Shown: positions 17,585 to 27,216, counted from the stretch's first letter. The stretch is DNA of 64,000 nucleotides from PNON01 sp964387025 (GCA_964387025.1 CAYLUZ010000004.1:248001-312000), one strand, 5' to 3'. Numbers and translations are program-made. Notes: generated from the letters alone by a model not told the origin.

Positions 17585-19462
17585 ATGAAGAACGAGTTTG
17601 TACTGGCTTTCAATGAAGTTTTAGAAGAGAAACAGCTTCCAAGGGATGTGATTTTGCAAGCTTTGGAGTCAGCCATGGTGTCGGCTTATCGCCGCGCTGT
17701 CAATGCATCCGGCAAGCAGCATGTGGAAGCAAAGATCGACTCAGAGACCGGCAAGATTTCCATTTATGCGGAAAAAGAAGTTGTAGATTCCGTTATGATG
17801 GATGGCACTGAAGTGAACCTTGAAGATGCCAGGAAGGTAAACCCGGAAGCAGAATTAGGTGATCTTGTCATTGTCGAATCGACTCCAGCAGATTTCGGAC
17901 GAATAGCTGCCCAAACTGCACGGCAGGTAATCCAACAGCGTATCCGCGAGGCTGAACGTGCATCGCAAATGGAATATTATGAGAAACAACTGGGAGAGAT
18001 TGCAACTGGTGTAGTTCAAGCTGTTAACTCTACTGGTATAACCATTGGATTGGATCTCAAAGCAGAAGGATTATTACCCCGCAAGGAGACCATCCCTGGA
18101 GAACGATTCCGAGTTCATGAACGCGCCAGAGCATTATTACTGGAAGTGAAAGACACATCCCGGGGACCGCAGATCATCCTTTCACGCGCACACCGCAATT
18201 TCTTACGTCGATTGCTTGAAACGGAAGTACCAGAAATTTACCATGGAGTTGTCGAAATTCGATCCATCTCCCGTGAACCGGGACAACGCGCCAAAGTGGC
18301 TGTAGCAGCCACTCAACAGGGTATTGACCCTGTGGGTGCGTGTGTAGGCATCCGTGGTGTTCGCATCCAGGCGATTGTTCGAGAGTTGCATGACGAGAAA
18401 ATTGATGTAATCGAATGGAGCAGCGACCCAGCTGTTTATATTTCCAAGGCAATCAGCCCGGCGCGTGTAAATGGTGTCTATTTGAATGACGTAACAAGTG
18501 GCGGTAAGACAGCCACTGTTGTTGTACCTGAGGATCAGCTAAGTTTGGCGATTGGTAGAGATGGGCAAAATGCCAGATTGGCAGCCAAATTGACCGGTTG
18601 GCGTATTGATATCAAGAGCCTGCCAGAAGCTGCGGGTGATTCACTTAATAAGCTAAAGACAAATGAAGAATATAAAGCATTTGCTGAAGCAGAAGCATCT
18701 GTCATTCCTTCGATCGAAGAATATTTACAGAAGAAAGTGGAAGGACGTCCTCTCAATCCTGAGGAGTATGATCAACTAGCTAAATTTGTCGATCGAGTTG
18801 AAAAGAAATCAGCCATCAAACGTCAGGCTGAGAAAATGACAGAAGATATCAAACGCTCTCAGGCAATGTCCACTATTGAACCTCGAGCTTTTGAAGCCGC
18901 TTTGGATATGCTCAAATTGGAAGACCATATTACGAGTTTGTTACTGGAAGCTGGATATATTACAGAAGGTGAACTTGCATTGCAACTAATTTTAAATCCT
19001 GATTCCATTCTAGCTTTGCAGGGAATTGGTCCAAAGGCAATGACTGAAATTGAAGCGGCTTTACAGAAAGCGCAAGTATTTGTAGTTGAAGAAGTCGAGA
19101 CAGAAAAGGTTGTTGAAGTTGAACCGGAAGTTATTATAGAAGCAAAACCCGAATCCGAACCAGTTCTGGAGAAAACCATTAAGCCGGAATTGGAAGAAGT
19201 CGAAGTCCTCCCGGTAGAAGTACCGGTATTAGTTGAAGAGGAAGAACTAACTACGGATTTGAACAAGCTTTTTGAACTAAATCCAGACGTATTAGTGGCA
19301 GCGTCAGAAGAAGATGACGATGAGCTGCAGAAGAAGGATGCCGGTAAAAAGAAGAAGAAGAAACACGTTGAGATCACTTACGATCCTGATCGTGACCTAA
19401 CGGTTGTGAAGAAAATCCATAAACGTGGTGCCGATGGTGGGCAGGATGATTGGGACGAATAA
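17585..19462 (+). CDS. nusA: Transcription termination/antitermination factor NusA
   Basis: A 625-aa NusA. The RNA polymerase-binding N domain covers about 1-125 (MKNEFVLAFNEVLEEKQLPRDVILQALESA), an S1 domain about 130-205, and two KH domains about 205-345 with PVGACVGIRGVRIQAIVREL and AIGRDGQNARLAAKLTGW. A helix-hairpin-helix region (LQGIGPKAMTEIEAAL) lies at about 475-495. The last 130 residues are a Glu/Val-rich acidic stretch, then a Lys run and a basic-acidic tail, an extension well beyond the usual core. It heads the nusA-ylxR-infB-rbfA-nrnA-truB-ribF-thyX run. rimP, which usually precedes nusA, is not here. Confidence 0.96.
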   Translation: MKNEFVLAFNEVLEEKQLPRDVILQALESAMVSAYRRAVNASGKQHVEAKIDSETGKISIYAEKEVVDSVMMDGTEVNLEDARKVNPEAELGDLVIVESTPADFGRIAAQTARQVIQQRIREAERASQMEYYEKQLGEIATGVVQAVNSTGITIGLDLKAEGLLPRKETIPGERFRVHERARALLLEVKDTSRGPQIILSRAHRNFLRRLLETEVPEIYHGVVEIRSISREPGQRAKVAVAATQQGIDPVGACVGIRGVRIQAIVRELHDEKIDVIEWSSDPAVYISKAISPARVNGVYLNDVTSGGKTATVVVPEDQLSLAIGRDGQNARLAAKLTGWRIDIKSLPEAAGDSLNKLKTNEEYKAFAEAEASVIPSIEEYLQKKVEGRPLNPEEYDQLAKFVDRVEKKSAIKRQAEKMTEDIKRSQAMSTIEPRAFEAALDMLKLEDHITSLLLEAGYITEGELALQLILNPDSILALQGIGPKAMTEIEAALQKAQVFVVEEVETEKVVEVEPEVIIEAKPESEPVLEKTIKPELEEVEVLPVEVPVLVEEEELTTDLNKLFELNPDVLVAASEEDDDELQKKDAGKKKKKKHVEITYDPDRDLTVVKKIHKRGADGGQDDWDE

Positions 19463-19489
19463 CAAAAGTATCTGCTGGTAGAACGATAA

Positions 19490-19825
19490 ATGAGACCCAA
19501 GGCAGGCACTAAAGTTAAACGCATACCTCAAAGAACATGCGTAGGCTGCCGGTTAGTTCTTGCTAAGAGGCAGTTGATCCGCCTGGTACGGACACCCGAT
19601 GGTGTGAAGATAGATCCAAGTGGAAAAATGTCTGGAAGAGGAGCATATCTTCACGACAATCGATCCTGCTGGCAGAAAGCACTAAAAGGCGCATTAGCAA
19701 ATGCGTTAAAAACTGAATTAACAGTAGAGGAAAGAGAACAGATAGCGATCTACGCATCTGCATTACCGGAAAATTCGATGAGCGAAATTAACCAGGTTAC
19801 AGAACAGGAAAAACCTGCAATGTAA
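19490..19825 (+). CDS. ylxR: YlxR/RnpM family RNA-binding protein
   Basis: A 111-aa protein of the DUF448 family, with the signature RTCVGCR at the start and GRGAYLHDNRSCWQKAL in the middle. In Bacillus the family member RnpM binds the RNA of ribonuclease P. Its place between nusA and infB is the standard one. About 20 C-terminal residues extend beyond the core domain. A gap of about 110 bases, including a small GATATC inverted repeat, separates it from infB. Confidence 0.92.
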   Translation: MRPKAGTKVKRIPQRTCVGCRLVLAKRQLIRLVRTPDGVKIDPSGKMSGRGAYLHDNRSCWQKALKGALANALKTELTVEEREQIAIYASALPENSMSEINQVTEQEKPAM

Positions 19826-19934
19826 ACCTGAAGAAATCACCGGAAAAACCATCGCTCATCAGTATCGATATCTATCGGATATCATAACCAGTGTAAACAG
19901 GCAAGTGAGCACAATAGAATTTAGGAGGTGCCAC

Positions 19935-21740
19935 ATGAGCGAGATAATAAAAACAAGTCCTATTGAACTTCCCGGCAATTTAAGTGTACGTGATCTTGCT
20001 GGTAAATTAAATTCAAGCCCGATCCAGGTGATCAAAGCTTTGATGACCAATGGAGTTATGGCCAATATTAATCAACTAGTTGATTATGATACTGCAGCCA
20101 TTGTTGCTTCTGAGTTGGGCTTTGAAGTTGTCATGGAAGAACAAGTTTTGGCTGAGGCAAAAGAAGAAGGCAGCCTGGCTAATTGGAAAAAAGAAATTGA
20201 GAAGGAAGATCCCAAAAAACTCGTTCACCGTGCACCGGTCGTTACCATTCTGGGACATGTAGACCACGGAAAAACAACTCTCCTTGATGCAATTCGCCAT
20301 ACAGATGTCGCAGGTGGTGAGGCAGGCGGTATTACCCAGCATATTGGTGCTTATCAGGTTGAATCCAAAGGACAAACGATCACTTTCCTGGACACACCCG
20401 GTCACGCAGCTTTCACGGCCATGCGGGCTCGGGGAGCTCAAGGTGCAGATATTGTAATCCTAGTTGTGGCAGCCAATGATGGAGTCATGCCACAAACAAG
20501 GGAAGCTGCTGCTCATGCAAAAGCTGCACAGGTTCCAATTATTGTTGCCATGAACAAGATGGATCGTCCTGATGCGAACCCCGATTTCGTAAAGAAACAA
20601 CTGGCAGATATTGGTCTGGTTCCAGAAGATTATGATGGTAACACCATGGTCATCCCCGTTTCTGCCAAACAAAAAGCAGGTATAGAAGACCTATTGGCAG
20701 CCATCCTTATTGTCGCTGAGTCTGCAAATATTCTTGCGAACCCAAATGGTAAGAAGATTGGGACAGTTATTGAAGCTGAACTCGATCGTGCAAAAGGTGT
20801 AATTACTACATTATTAGTACAAAATGGAACACTTGAAATGGGTGATGTAGTCGTCGCTGGAACTGCTTATGGCAGGATTAAAGCCATGTTCGACCACAAG
20901 GGTAAAAAGATACGTAGTGCTGGGCCATCAACTCCAGTCTCCGTAATGGGGCTTAATGATGTTCCAACTGCAGGTGATGTTTATCAAGTTGTCCCATCTG
21001 AGCGGGATGCCAGATCGAAAGTGGAAGTCATTCGTGTGGCAAATTCGGTAACGGTTCAAGCACCGAAAACTACATTGGAAGATATTTTTAAGCAAATTGA
21101 AGATGGAGCTATAAAAGAGCTCAACCTTATTATCAAAGCAGATGTTCAAGGGTCTCTAGAACCCATTGTTACATCACTCAATGACTTAAATAAAGGTACG
21201 ATCAAGATCAATACCCTGCATGCGACTACTGGAAATATTTCGGAAAGCGATATTTTATTAGCTTCCGCATCTAAAGCGGTAGTTATTGGTTTTAATGTAA
21301 CAGCGGATACTTCTGCTCGCAGGTTAGCCGAAACAGAAGGTGTATCCATACGGCTCTACACCATCATCTATCGGTTAATTGAAGATGTGGAAAAAGCACT
21401 CAAAGGAATGCTGGCACCCGAATTTAGAGAAACTGTGATTGGTCAGGCGACCGTCCAGGCAGTATTTAAGATTACTAAAATGGGTAATATCGCCGGGTGT
21501 CGGGTAAATACCGGTGAAATCCGCAGAAATTCCCGGATACGGTTGATGAGAAATAGTGAAGTCATTCATGAAGGTGAAGTTGCCTCACTCAAGCACGAAA
21601 AAGATGATGTGAAGGAAGTACGCCAGGGATTTGACTGTGGCATTTCGTTGAAAAATTTTTCAGATTATCTGGCTGGTGACATAATGGTTTCTTATACAGT
21701 CGAAAAAGTTGGCGCATTAAAGAGCGGTTTGTTGGAGTAA
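19935..21740 (+). CDS. infB: Translation initiation factor IF-2 (short form)
   Basis: I use the ATG at 19935, which follows AGGAGGTG; a frame-open start at 19905 has no such site. The 601-aa protein has a short IF2_N domain (LSVRDLAGKLNSSPIQVIKALM), then the GTPase domain with GHVDHGKT (107-114), DTPGHAAF and NKMD, followed by the beta-barrel and C-terminal domains. It brings fMet-tRNA to the 30S subunit. It lacks the long charged N-terminal region of enterobacterial IF-2 (about 890 aa), as is common in Chloroflexota-like short forms. Confidence 0.96.
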   Translation: MSEIIKTSPIELPGNLSVRDLAGKLNSSPIQVIKALMTNGVMANINQLVDYDTAAIVASELGFEVVMEEQVLAEAKEEGSLANWKKEIEKEDPKKLVHRAPVVTILGHVDHGKTTLLDAIRHTDVAGGEAGGITQHIGAYQVESKGQTITFLDTPGHAAFTAMRARGAQGADIVILVVAANDGVMPQTREAAAHAKAAQVPIIVAMNKMDRPDANPDFVKKQLADIGLVPEDYDGNTMVIPVSAKQKAGIEDLLAAILIVAESANILANPNGKKIGTVIEAELDRAKGVITTLLVQNGTLEMGDVVVAGTAYGRIKAMFDHKGKKIRSAGPSTPVSVMGLNDVPTAGDVYQVVPSERDARSKVEVIRVANSVTVQAPKTTLEDIFKQIEDGAIKELNLIIKADVQGSLEPIVTSLNDLNKGTIKINTLHATTGNISESDILLASASKAVVIGFNVTADTSARRLAETEGVSIRLYTIIYRLIEDVEKALKGMLAPEFRETVIGQATVQAVFKITKMGNIAGCRVNTGEIRRNSRIRLMRNSEVIHEGEVASLKHEKDDVKEVRQGFDCGISLKNFSDYLAGDIMVSYTVEKVGALKSGLLE

Positions 21741-21746
21741 GGATTA

Positions 21747-22130
21747 ATGCCTTCAAAAGTTCGTATTGAAAGAATTGAAGACCGGATAAAACAGGTTTTG
21801 AATACACTGATCATCCAAAAAGTAAATGACCAGAGATTATCCGGTGTTTATATAAATGATGTGACTGTAGATCGTGAGCTGGCGTTCGCGGAGATCTATG
21901 TTTCTGCCGTGGAAGGCGCAGAACGGTCTGGGGAAGTGCTGGAAGGATTTAAACATGCCAACAGCTTTTTAAGGCATGAATTGGCCAGCCAAATTGACCT
22001 GAGAAAATTTCCAAGACTTCGATTTCATTGGGATCCAACACCTGAACATGCTGACCACATTGAAAAAATCCTCGCGAGCATCCGACCCGAATTGAACAAA
22101 TCAGAGGAAACAAAGAAAAATGCAGAATGA
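21747..22130 (+). CDS. rbfA: Ribosome-binding factor A
   Basis: A 127-aa KH-type RbfA: an RIERIEDRIKQVLNTLI start, DVTVDRELAFAEIYVS, and RKFPRLRFHWDPTPEHADHIEKIL with the conserved P-x-L-x-F-x-x-D pattern. It matures the 5' end of 16S rRNA in the 30S subunit. It begins six bases after infB and overlaps the start of nrnA by 11 bases, so the genes are coupled. Confidence 0.95.
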   Translation: MPSKVRIERIEDRIKQVLNTLIIQKVNDQRLSGVYINDVTVDRELAFAEIYVSAVEGAERSGEVLEGFKHANSFLRHELASQIDLRKFPRLRFHWDPTPEHADHIEKILASIRPELNKSEETKKNAE

Positions 22131-23100
22131 TGTTCATAATCAAATTCAAAATAAATTAAATAAAGCAAATCGTGTATTAATTGTTTCCCACGTTCGACCG
22201 GATGGTGATGCAATCGGAGCCCTACTTGCAATGGGATTGGGATTGCAGGCAATTGGTAAAAACGTTCAAATGGTATTAACTGATGGTATTCCTTCCAGTT
22301 TCAAACAATTGGAAGGAGCTGGTCAGGTCAAACGAAAGCCGGAAGGTGTTTTTGATCTGATCATTGTTGTTGATTGTTCAGATTTCCAAAGAACTGGCTC
22401 ATCACTGGAAGGATATTCCAGGCCAGATATTAATATTGATCACCATGTGACGAATACTGAATTTGGGACCATTAACTTTATCCAACCAGAAGCTGTTGCT
22501 ACGTCAGAAATATTAGCAGATTACTTTGAGGCATGGGGTTTGGAAATTACACCAGGTATAGCCAATGCACTCATGGCAGGTATAGTAACTGATACTCTAG
22601 GGTTTCGTACTTCCAATATGAGACCAAAAACCATGCGCTTAACAGCAACATTAATGGAAAAAGGTGGAAATCTTCCAGAGCAGTACAAGAACACATTATT
22701 AAGGCGTTCATTTACTGCTGCCCAGTATTGGGGCGCTGGTCTATCTTCTCTTGAGCGTCAGGGGAAAATGGTTTGGGGAACTCTTAGCATGGAATCAAGA
22801 GAAGCCTGTGGATATCCGGGTAATGATGATGCAGACTTGATCAACATCATCTCTGCTTTAGATGATTTTGACATATCGATGATTTTTGTTGAACAAAAAA
22901 ATGGGACTGTCAAGGTTAGTTGGCGTTCGGTCCCAGGTTATGATGTATCAAAAATCGCACTTCAATTTGGGGGCGGTGGGCATCCGTCAGCAGCTGGTGC
23001 AGATATACCTGGCACATTACACGACATTCAAAAGGAAGTATTAGACAGAACACGAAAACTATTGAATTCCCATCAAGATTTGAATAAGATATTATTATAG
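22120..23100 (+). CDS. nrnA: DHH-family nanoRNase/PAP phosphatase (NrnA-like)
   Basis: A 326-aa cytoplasmic phosphoesterase: the DHH domain with SHVRPDGDAIG (about 23-33), VVDCSD (84-88) and the namesake NIDHH (Asp107, His108, His109), and a DHHA1 domain with FGGGGHPSAAG near residue 290. The family degrades short oligoribonucleotides and/or 3'-phosphoadenosine 5'-phosphate; some relatives also hydrolyse cyclic di-AMP products (pApA), which is relevant given the DarA-like genes at 8058-8664. Its position between rbfA and truB is standard for Gram-positive-like operons. Confidence 0.92.
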   Translation: MQNDVHNQIQNKLNKANRVLIVSHVRPDGDAIGALLAMGLGLQAIGKNVQMVLTDGIPSSFKQLEGAGQVKRKPEGVFDLIIVVDCSDFQRTGSSLEGYSRPDINIDHHVTNTEFGTINFIQPEAVATSEILADYFEAWGLEITPGIANALMAGIVTDTLGFRTSNMRPKTMRLTATLMEKGGNLPEQYKNTLLRRSFTAAQYWGAGLSSLERQGKMVWGTLSMESREACGYPGNDDADLINIISALDDFDISMIFVEQKNGTVKVSWRSVPGYDVSKIALQFGGGGHPSAAGADIPGTLHDIQKEVLDRTRKLLNSHQDLNKILL

Positions 23101-23129
23101 ATATGTGTATCGATGGAGGGATTGGATAA

Positions 23130-24038
23130 ATGAATAATGACAATCGCTTTGAGCAAAATGTCATTTCGGGGGTCCTGGTGATTGATAAGCCAGTTGGATT
23201 GACTTCACATGATGTTGTTCAAGTGATACGTAAGGGAACAAATATTAGACGGGTTGGGCATACAGGTACTTTGGACCCGCGTGCTTCCGGCGTTTTGGTT
23301 GTATTGGTTGGTCCAGCTGTACGACTTAGCGAGTATGTATCAGCCTCAGATAAACGTTACCAGGCGATTATGCGTCTTGGGGCGACTACAGATACATATG
23401 ACGAAGAGGGAAGCGTTATGAGTTCCTCTCCTGTTGAAATTACAGAGGAACAGTTTGATAATGCTTTAAAACAATTTATTGGTGAGATAGAGCAAGTTCC
23501 ACCCCCATATTCAGCCGTAAAAGTGAATGGGAAAAAAGCTTACGAAATGGCACGTGAAGGTGAAGAAGTTGAATTATCTCCACGGATCATTAACGTTTAT
23601 AATTTGGAATTATTGGAATGGGCACCTCCCGAAGCTGTTATTGATGTTTATTGCTCTTCAGGAACGTACGTTCGTTCTCTAGCAAATGACCTTGGCAAAT
23701 CTTTGGGTTGTGGCGCACATCTGGTTGGATTACGCCGGACAAAAAGCGGCAGGTTTACTTTAAGGGATGCTGTTCCCCTCCGTAAATTACGGGATTCATT
23801 TGATCAAGGTGATTGGTACCAGTACCTCATTCCGGCAGCTGAAGCCCTATCGGATTGGCCAGCTGTTGAGCTGGATGATCAACAAATGGACGCAATCAGG
23901 CACGGGCATAGAATCCCTTCTGCTCCCGGTTCGACCGGTTGGGCTAGAGGTGTCTCACAACAGGGTGAGCTTGTTGCACTTCTACAAAATGACGATGCTA
24001 CATCAGAATGGCAACCAAAAAAAGTGCTTTTCTCCTAA
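23130..24038 (+). CDS. truB: tRNA pseudouridine-55 synthase
   Basis: A 302-aa enzyme with GGAGGGA before its ATG. The catalytic aspartate is Asp49 in RVGHTGTLDPRASGVL. Other conserved parts are KRYQAIMRLGATTDTYD, a VPPPYSAVKVNGKKAYEMAR segment and CSSGTYVRSLANDLG. The C-terminal 60 residues are a small PUA-like region. It makes pseudouridine at position 55 in the T-loop of tRNAs. The length is normal for the family. Confidence 0.95.
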   Translation: MNNDNRFEQNVISGVLVIDKPVGLTSHDVVQVIRKGTNIRRVGHTGTLDPRASGVLVVLVGPAVRLSEYVSASDKRYQAIMRLGATTDTYDEEGSVMSSSPVEITEEQFDNALKQFIGEIEQVPPPYSAVKVNGKKAYEMAREGEEVELSPRIINVYNLELLEWAPPEAVIDVYCSSGTYVRSLANDLGKSLGCGAHLVGLRRTKSGRFTLRDAVPLRKLRDSFDQGDWYQYLIPAAEALSDWPAVELDDQQMDAIRHGHRIPSAPGSTGWARGVSQQGELVALLQNDDATSEWQPKKVLFS

Positions 24039-24075
24039 TTTAAAAACAAATTAACAATAGTGGGTTGAAATATTA

Positions 24076-24996
24076 ATGCAGCACTCCACTCAATTAACCG
24101 ACCTTCATTTAGGAAAAACCTGGCTGACAATCGGCTCTTTTGATGGTGTTCATCAAGGGCACCAGGAATTGATTCGTCAGTTAGTTACCAAAGCCCACGC
24201 TAAAGGAGCCCTGTCAGCTGTTTTAACTTTTCATCCACATCCCGCGATTGTCCTGAGGGGGAAAAGTGATCCTTTCTACCTGACCAGTCTTGATGAAAAA
24301 CTGGAATTAATTGAATCTCTTGGAGTGGATCATTGTATTACCATGGAGTTCAATCTTACAATCGCTTCGTATACAGCCCAATATTTTATTCAATTACTAA
24401 CCCAACACATGGTTTTAAAAAAGCTAATTGTTGGTCAAGGTTTCGCACTAGGCCGTGGACGTACTGGCGATATTGCCACATTATCACGAATAGGTGAGAT
24501 GGTAGGATATGAAGTGGATGTGATCGATCCAGTTGAAAAAGAAGGGTTAATTAGTTCGTCAAGTCATATCAGGAAATTAATTTCAGACGGTGAAGTTGAT
24601 TCAGCAAAAGGATATTTAGGCAGAGAGTATTCCATAACTGGGATTGTTTCTCATGGTGATGGAAGGGGTAGATCGTTAGGTTTTCCAACTGCAAATATTG
24701 CCATTCCACAATTAAGGTTACTTCCTAAAGCTGGTGTTTATGCATGTAGGACTATAATCAATGGCAGGTCTTTTCCTTCTGTCGCGAATATTGGATTCAG
24801 GCCTACATTCAACCTGCCCGATCCTGCACTCCACCTAGAAGTTCATATTCTCGACTTCGATGAAGATATTTATGGGCAATTAGTAAAAGTGGAATTTATA
24901 AAATATCTACGTGGAGAAATAAAGTTTTCATCGATAGACCATTTGGTTGAACAGATACAAAAAGATATCACCACTGCCAGGGAGAGATTAAGGTGA
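24076..24996 (+). CDS. ribF: Bifunctional riboflavin kinase/FAD synthetase
   Basis: A 306-aa enzyme with an N-terminal FAD synthetase (nucleotidyltransferase) domain starting TIGSFDGVHQGHQEL and including SSSHIRKLISDG, and a C-terminal riboflavin kinase domain starting near residue 185 with GRGRSLGFPTANI. It converts riboflavin to FMN and FAD. The stop overlaps the GTG start of the ThyX-like gene by GTGA, which is fitting because ThyX needs FAD. Confidence 0.94.
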   Translation: MQHSTQLTDLHLGKTWLTIGSFDGVHQGHQELIRQLVTKAHAKGALSAVLTFHPHPAIVLRGKSDPFYLTSLDEKLELIESLGVDHCITMEFNLTIASYTAQYFIQLLTQHMVLKKLIVGQGFALGRGRTGDIATLSRIGEMVGYEVDVIDPVEKEGLISSSSHIRKLISDGEVDSAKGYLGREYSITGIVSHGDGRGRSLGFPTANIAIPQLRLLPKAGVYACRTIINGRSFPSVANIGFRPTFNLPDPALHLEVHILDFDEDIYGQLVKVEFIKYLRGEIKFSSIDHLVEQIQKDITTARERLR

Positions 24997-26417
24997 CGAA
25001 CGAAAGACAAATTTATCTTCTTAATCCCAAGGAATTTAGTCCCGAAACTATAGCGGTGGCATTTGCAAAAACATCCCGGTCACCGGAATCTTTTCGGGAA
25101 ATTGCCCAAGGATTAAATGATGAAAAAAGTGCAGATTTCCACGAAAAATGGGTAGTGGGTTATGGTCACTCTTCTGTCGCAGAGCATGCGGTCTTACACT
25201 TAGCCATTGAAAATGTTTCCCGGTTAGCGGTGGAATCGATTGAATCGAATCGACTGGCGTCTTACACCGAAAAATCTACACGTTACCAGAAATGGTCTGC
25301 TACAGCTTTTCACACTCCAGATGAAGTAGTTCAAGCCGGATTAATGAGCGAGTACATCGAGATTTGCTCGAACCTTTTCGATGCTTACATTCGATCTTTA
25401 GAATTATGTAAAAAGGTTGTTCAACAAAATTGTCCTCGTCTGGAAAATGAGACAGAATCTGCATGGGAACGTAGAATTAGGTCCCAATATGTGGATGTAT
25501 GCCGTTTCATCCTGCCAGCAGCATCATTGGCGAATTTAGGCATGACTGTTAATGCAAGGGTATTGGAAGGAATGCTCCGGAAGATGCTCTCGAATCCCCT
25601 TCAAGAAGTACGGGAGGTCGGGGAACAGATAAAAAATGTTGCGATTCAAGAAATCCCAACACTTATAAAATATGCAGATTTCGTTCCTTACCTTGTTGAA
25701 ACTCCACAGAAGTTAAAAAAAGATGCTCATACCATGGAAGTGGAATCGAATAATGGGCAAGACTGGTGTCGGTTGATCGACTGGCAAGCGGATGGTGAGG
25801 ACCGAGTTATTGCTGCCGCGCTGTACCGGGTCTCTGGAGCTCCGTATGAAAATATTTTAAATTTTGTAAAACAATACTCTTTTGAGGAGAAAAACCGGGT
25901 GTTGGACCATTTATTAGGAAAAGCCGGTAAATTTGATTCTCCATTAAGGGAGCTGGAGCATATTACATATACGTTCGATATTGTTATGGATCAGGGAGCT
26001 TACTTTGAAATTAAACGTCATCGAATGATGACCCAGACACCACAAGAGTTATCTTGCGGTTTGGGTTATGCAGTTCCCTCGATGTTAAAGACTGCTGGTT
26101 TTTTTGATGAATATTGTGAATTGATGGGCGGTCTGGAAAAAAAATATCACAAATTTGAAGCAATAATCTCAAATGCAGCTGCTTACATTGTCCCAAATGG
26201 TTTCAACAGGCGAGTATTAATGACATTAAATTTCAGAGAAGCCTACCAATTATGTGCTTTACGCAGTGCTCCCAATGCGCACTTCTCAGCGAGAAGGGTT
26301 GCACAGAGAATGGCTGATGAGATTCGCTCAGTCCATCCTTCACTTGGAAATTATATAAAAGTAAATTCGGGCGAATCGTGGAAAAGTGTCGAGCAGGACA
26401 ATTTCATTATTGTCTAG
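24993..26417 (+). CDS. thyX: Tandem-domain FAD-dependent thymidylate synthase (ThyX family)
   Basis: A 474-aa protein, about twice the usual 220-250 aa, made of two ThyX-like halves. The first half has GHSSVAEHAVLH and SNRLASYTEKSTRY (85-98), which keeps the E-x-S-x-R-Y end of the RHRxxSxNExSxRY signature but lacks RH. The second half has ELEHITYTF and RHRMMTQTP (342-350), which keeps RHR but lacks the other end. Both keep a later NxR...LR region. ThyX makes dTMP from dUMP with methylene-tetrahydrofolate and FAD in a homotetramer. It starts with GTG inside the stop of ribF. Activity is likely but unproven. Confidence 0.85.
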   Translation: MTNERQIYLLNPKEFSPETIAVAFAKTSRSPESFREIAQGLNDEKSADFHEKWVVGYGHSSVAEHAVLHLAIENVSRLAVESIESNRLASYTEKSTRYQKWSATAFHTPDEVVQAGLMSEYIEICSNLFDAYIRSLELCKKVVQQNCPRLENETESAWERRIRSQYVDVCRFILPAASLANLGMTVNARVLEGMLRKMLSNPLQEVREVGEQIKNVAIQEIPTLIKYADFVPYLVETPQKLKKDAHTMEVESNNGQDWCRLIDWQADGEDRVIAAALYRVSGAPYENILNFVKQYSFEEKNRVLDHLLGKAGKFDSPLRELEHITYTFDIVMDQGAYFEIKRHRMMTQTPQELSCGLGYAVPSMLKTAGFFDEYCELMGGLEKKYHKFEAIISNAAAYIVPNGFNRRVLMTLNFREAYQLCALRSAPNAHFSARRVAQRMADEIRSVHPSLGNYIKVNSGESWKSVEQDNFIIV

Positions 26418-26433
26418 TTCGTAATTGAAATTA

Positions 26434-27216
26434 TTAATTCTGACCTGCAAGTAATGTGAAGTAAAAGGTTGATCCCTGGTTATAGGTACTTTCAAACCAT
26501 ATACTTCCATTCATCAATTCCACTAATCTCTTGGAAATGTATAATCCCAAACCTGTTCCAGGAATGTCCTGTCTCTGAGCGTCTTCAGCTCGAAAATATC
26601 TTTGAAATATCCAAGCTTTATCTTCTTCTTTGATACCCGATCCTGTATCTTCAATTGCGATTTGGATAAAAAATTTTCCATCTTTTGTGACTTTTGTAAC
26701 AATCACATCGATTTTTCCACCGGGGTGGGTGTATTTCGCTGCGTTCCCGATTAGATTTACGAGGATTTGGCCCGTTCTTTTTCTATCTGCATATACAGGT
26801 GGAATATCTGCATCAATGTCAACATTAAATTGTAAATTCTTCTCATCAAACTTTGGACGTAAGAATTTGGTTAGTTCATCGATACAGGAGGGAACTGAAA
26901 AAGATGTCATATCAAGTTTAAGCCGGTTTGAGTCAACTAAAGACATGTCCGAAAGGTCAGTGATCAAGTCGCTCATTCGGGTAATATTTGCCTGAATTGT
27001 AGCTAAGAATTGTCGTTGTTGTGAATTTAAATCTCCCACAGCGTTACTCATTAATAGTTCAGTATATCCTCGTATCGAGGATAAAGGATTTTTTAATTCG
27101 TGCGCCACCATAGATAAAATCTCACTGGAATGTTGAGAATTTTCTCCAGCAGGTGATGAGTTGTTTTCACCTAACTTGTTTAATGAAGATCGATTCTTAT
27201 CAACTGTATTGGACAT
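26434..27216 (-). CDS. Cytoplasmic histidine kinase without sensor domain
   Basis: A 260-aa soluble kinase. The first 30 residues are a low-complexity tail. The HisKA H-box is MVAHELKNPLSSIRGY (His39). The HATPase part has the N box LVNLIGNAAKYTHPGGKI, DTGSGIKEEDK and GTGLGLYISKRL. There is no sensor, membrane span or adjacent response regulator, so the input may come from a partner protein. It converges with the thyX gene, the stops being 16 bases apart. Confidence 0.9.
   Translation of the reverse strand: MSNTVDKNRSSLNKLGENNSSPAGENSQHSSEILSMVAHELKNPLSSIRGYTELLMSNAVGDLNSQQRQFLATIQANITRMSDLITDLSDMSLVDSNRLKLDMTSFSVPSCIDELTKFLRPKFDEKNLQFNVDIDADIPPVYADRKRTGQILVNLIGNAAKYTHPGGKIDVIVTKVTKDGKFFIQIAIEDTGSGIKEEDKAWIFQRYFRAEDAQRQDIPGTGLGLYISKRLVELMNGSIWFESTYNQGSTFYFTLLAGQN

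Noticed and set aside
18859..19377. 172-codon Ser/Thr-rich minus-strand frame
   Set aside because: It is the antisense shadow of the acidic nusA tail.
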